Shown: in pieces, positions 5,939-5,947 of the stretch
How the letters are laid out: every line of letters begins with the position of its first letter
How positions within the stretch are numbered: the stretch's first letter is position 1
Assembly (NCBI GenBank): GCA_964427915.1
Contig: CAYRWA010000022.1
Coordinates: 1-5,947, forward strand
Direction of reading: 5' to 3'
Source of the DNA: JAGLCW01 sp964427915
GTDB lineage: Bacteria; Caldisericota; Caldisericia; UBA6126
Length of the DNA: 5,947 bases
The notes under the pieces: model-generated
The model's database searches: none
Seen by the model: the letters and a program-made list of their open reading frames with translations, nothing else
Told to the model about the DNA's origin: nothing
Program-made: the position numbers and the translations under genes

Positions 5939-5947
5939 TGAATGCCT

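Overview
This is an AT-rich bacterial window with standard codon use, strong AGGAGG-type ribosome binding sites, a tRNA with an encoded CCA end, and two predicted lipoproteins. The DUF2089/DUF4097 pair on the minus strand is, as far as I recall, most familiar from Bacillota, especially Clostridia, and also occurs in Spirochaetota. One loose lipobox (Asn before the Cys) would fit a spirochaete slightly better. I cannot decide the phylum from sequence alone.

Layout, left to right. A complete tRNA-Ala(CGC) lies at 24-99. A plus-strand group follows: a six-helix voltage-gated potassium channel (303-1031), a lipoprotein with a gluzincin-like metallopeptidase site (1080-2783), and an unrecognised four-helix membrane protein (2797-3435) only 13 bases downstream. 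After a 160-base gap with a possible promoter comes a thioredoxin-fold lipoprotein whose CxxC motif has lost its second Cys (3596-4201). A 215-base convergent intergenic region (4202-4416) holds a strong hairpin, oriented as an intrinsic terminator for the minus strand.

The minus strand carries a tight two-gene operon reading leftward from the right edge. The first gene encodes a DUF2089 zinc-ribbon/HTH protein (5399-5938). One base after it comes a DUF4097 protein (4417-5397) with a short SHOCT-like head and a regular Ser-Gly-Asp repeat. The two proteins carry similar short helical modules at opposite ends.

How the genes may work together (inference): almost all products concern the cell envelope. 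The plus genes place a K+ channel, a surface metallopeptidase, a membrane protein and a thiol-type lipoprotein next to each other. The minus operon resembles YvlB/LiaX-type envelope-stress modules, with DUF2089 as a possible DNA-binding partner. No CRISPR, phage, transposon, toxin-antitoxin or biosynthetic cluster is visible. The least described parts are the 2797-3435 membrane protein, its metallopeptidase neighbour and the DUF2089-DUF4097 pairing.
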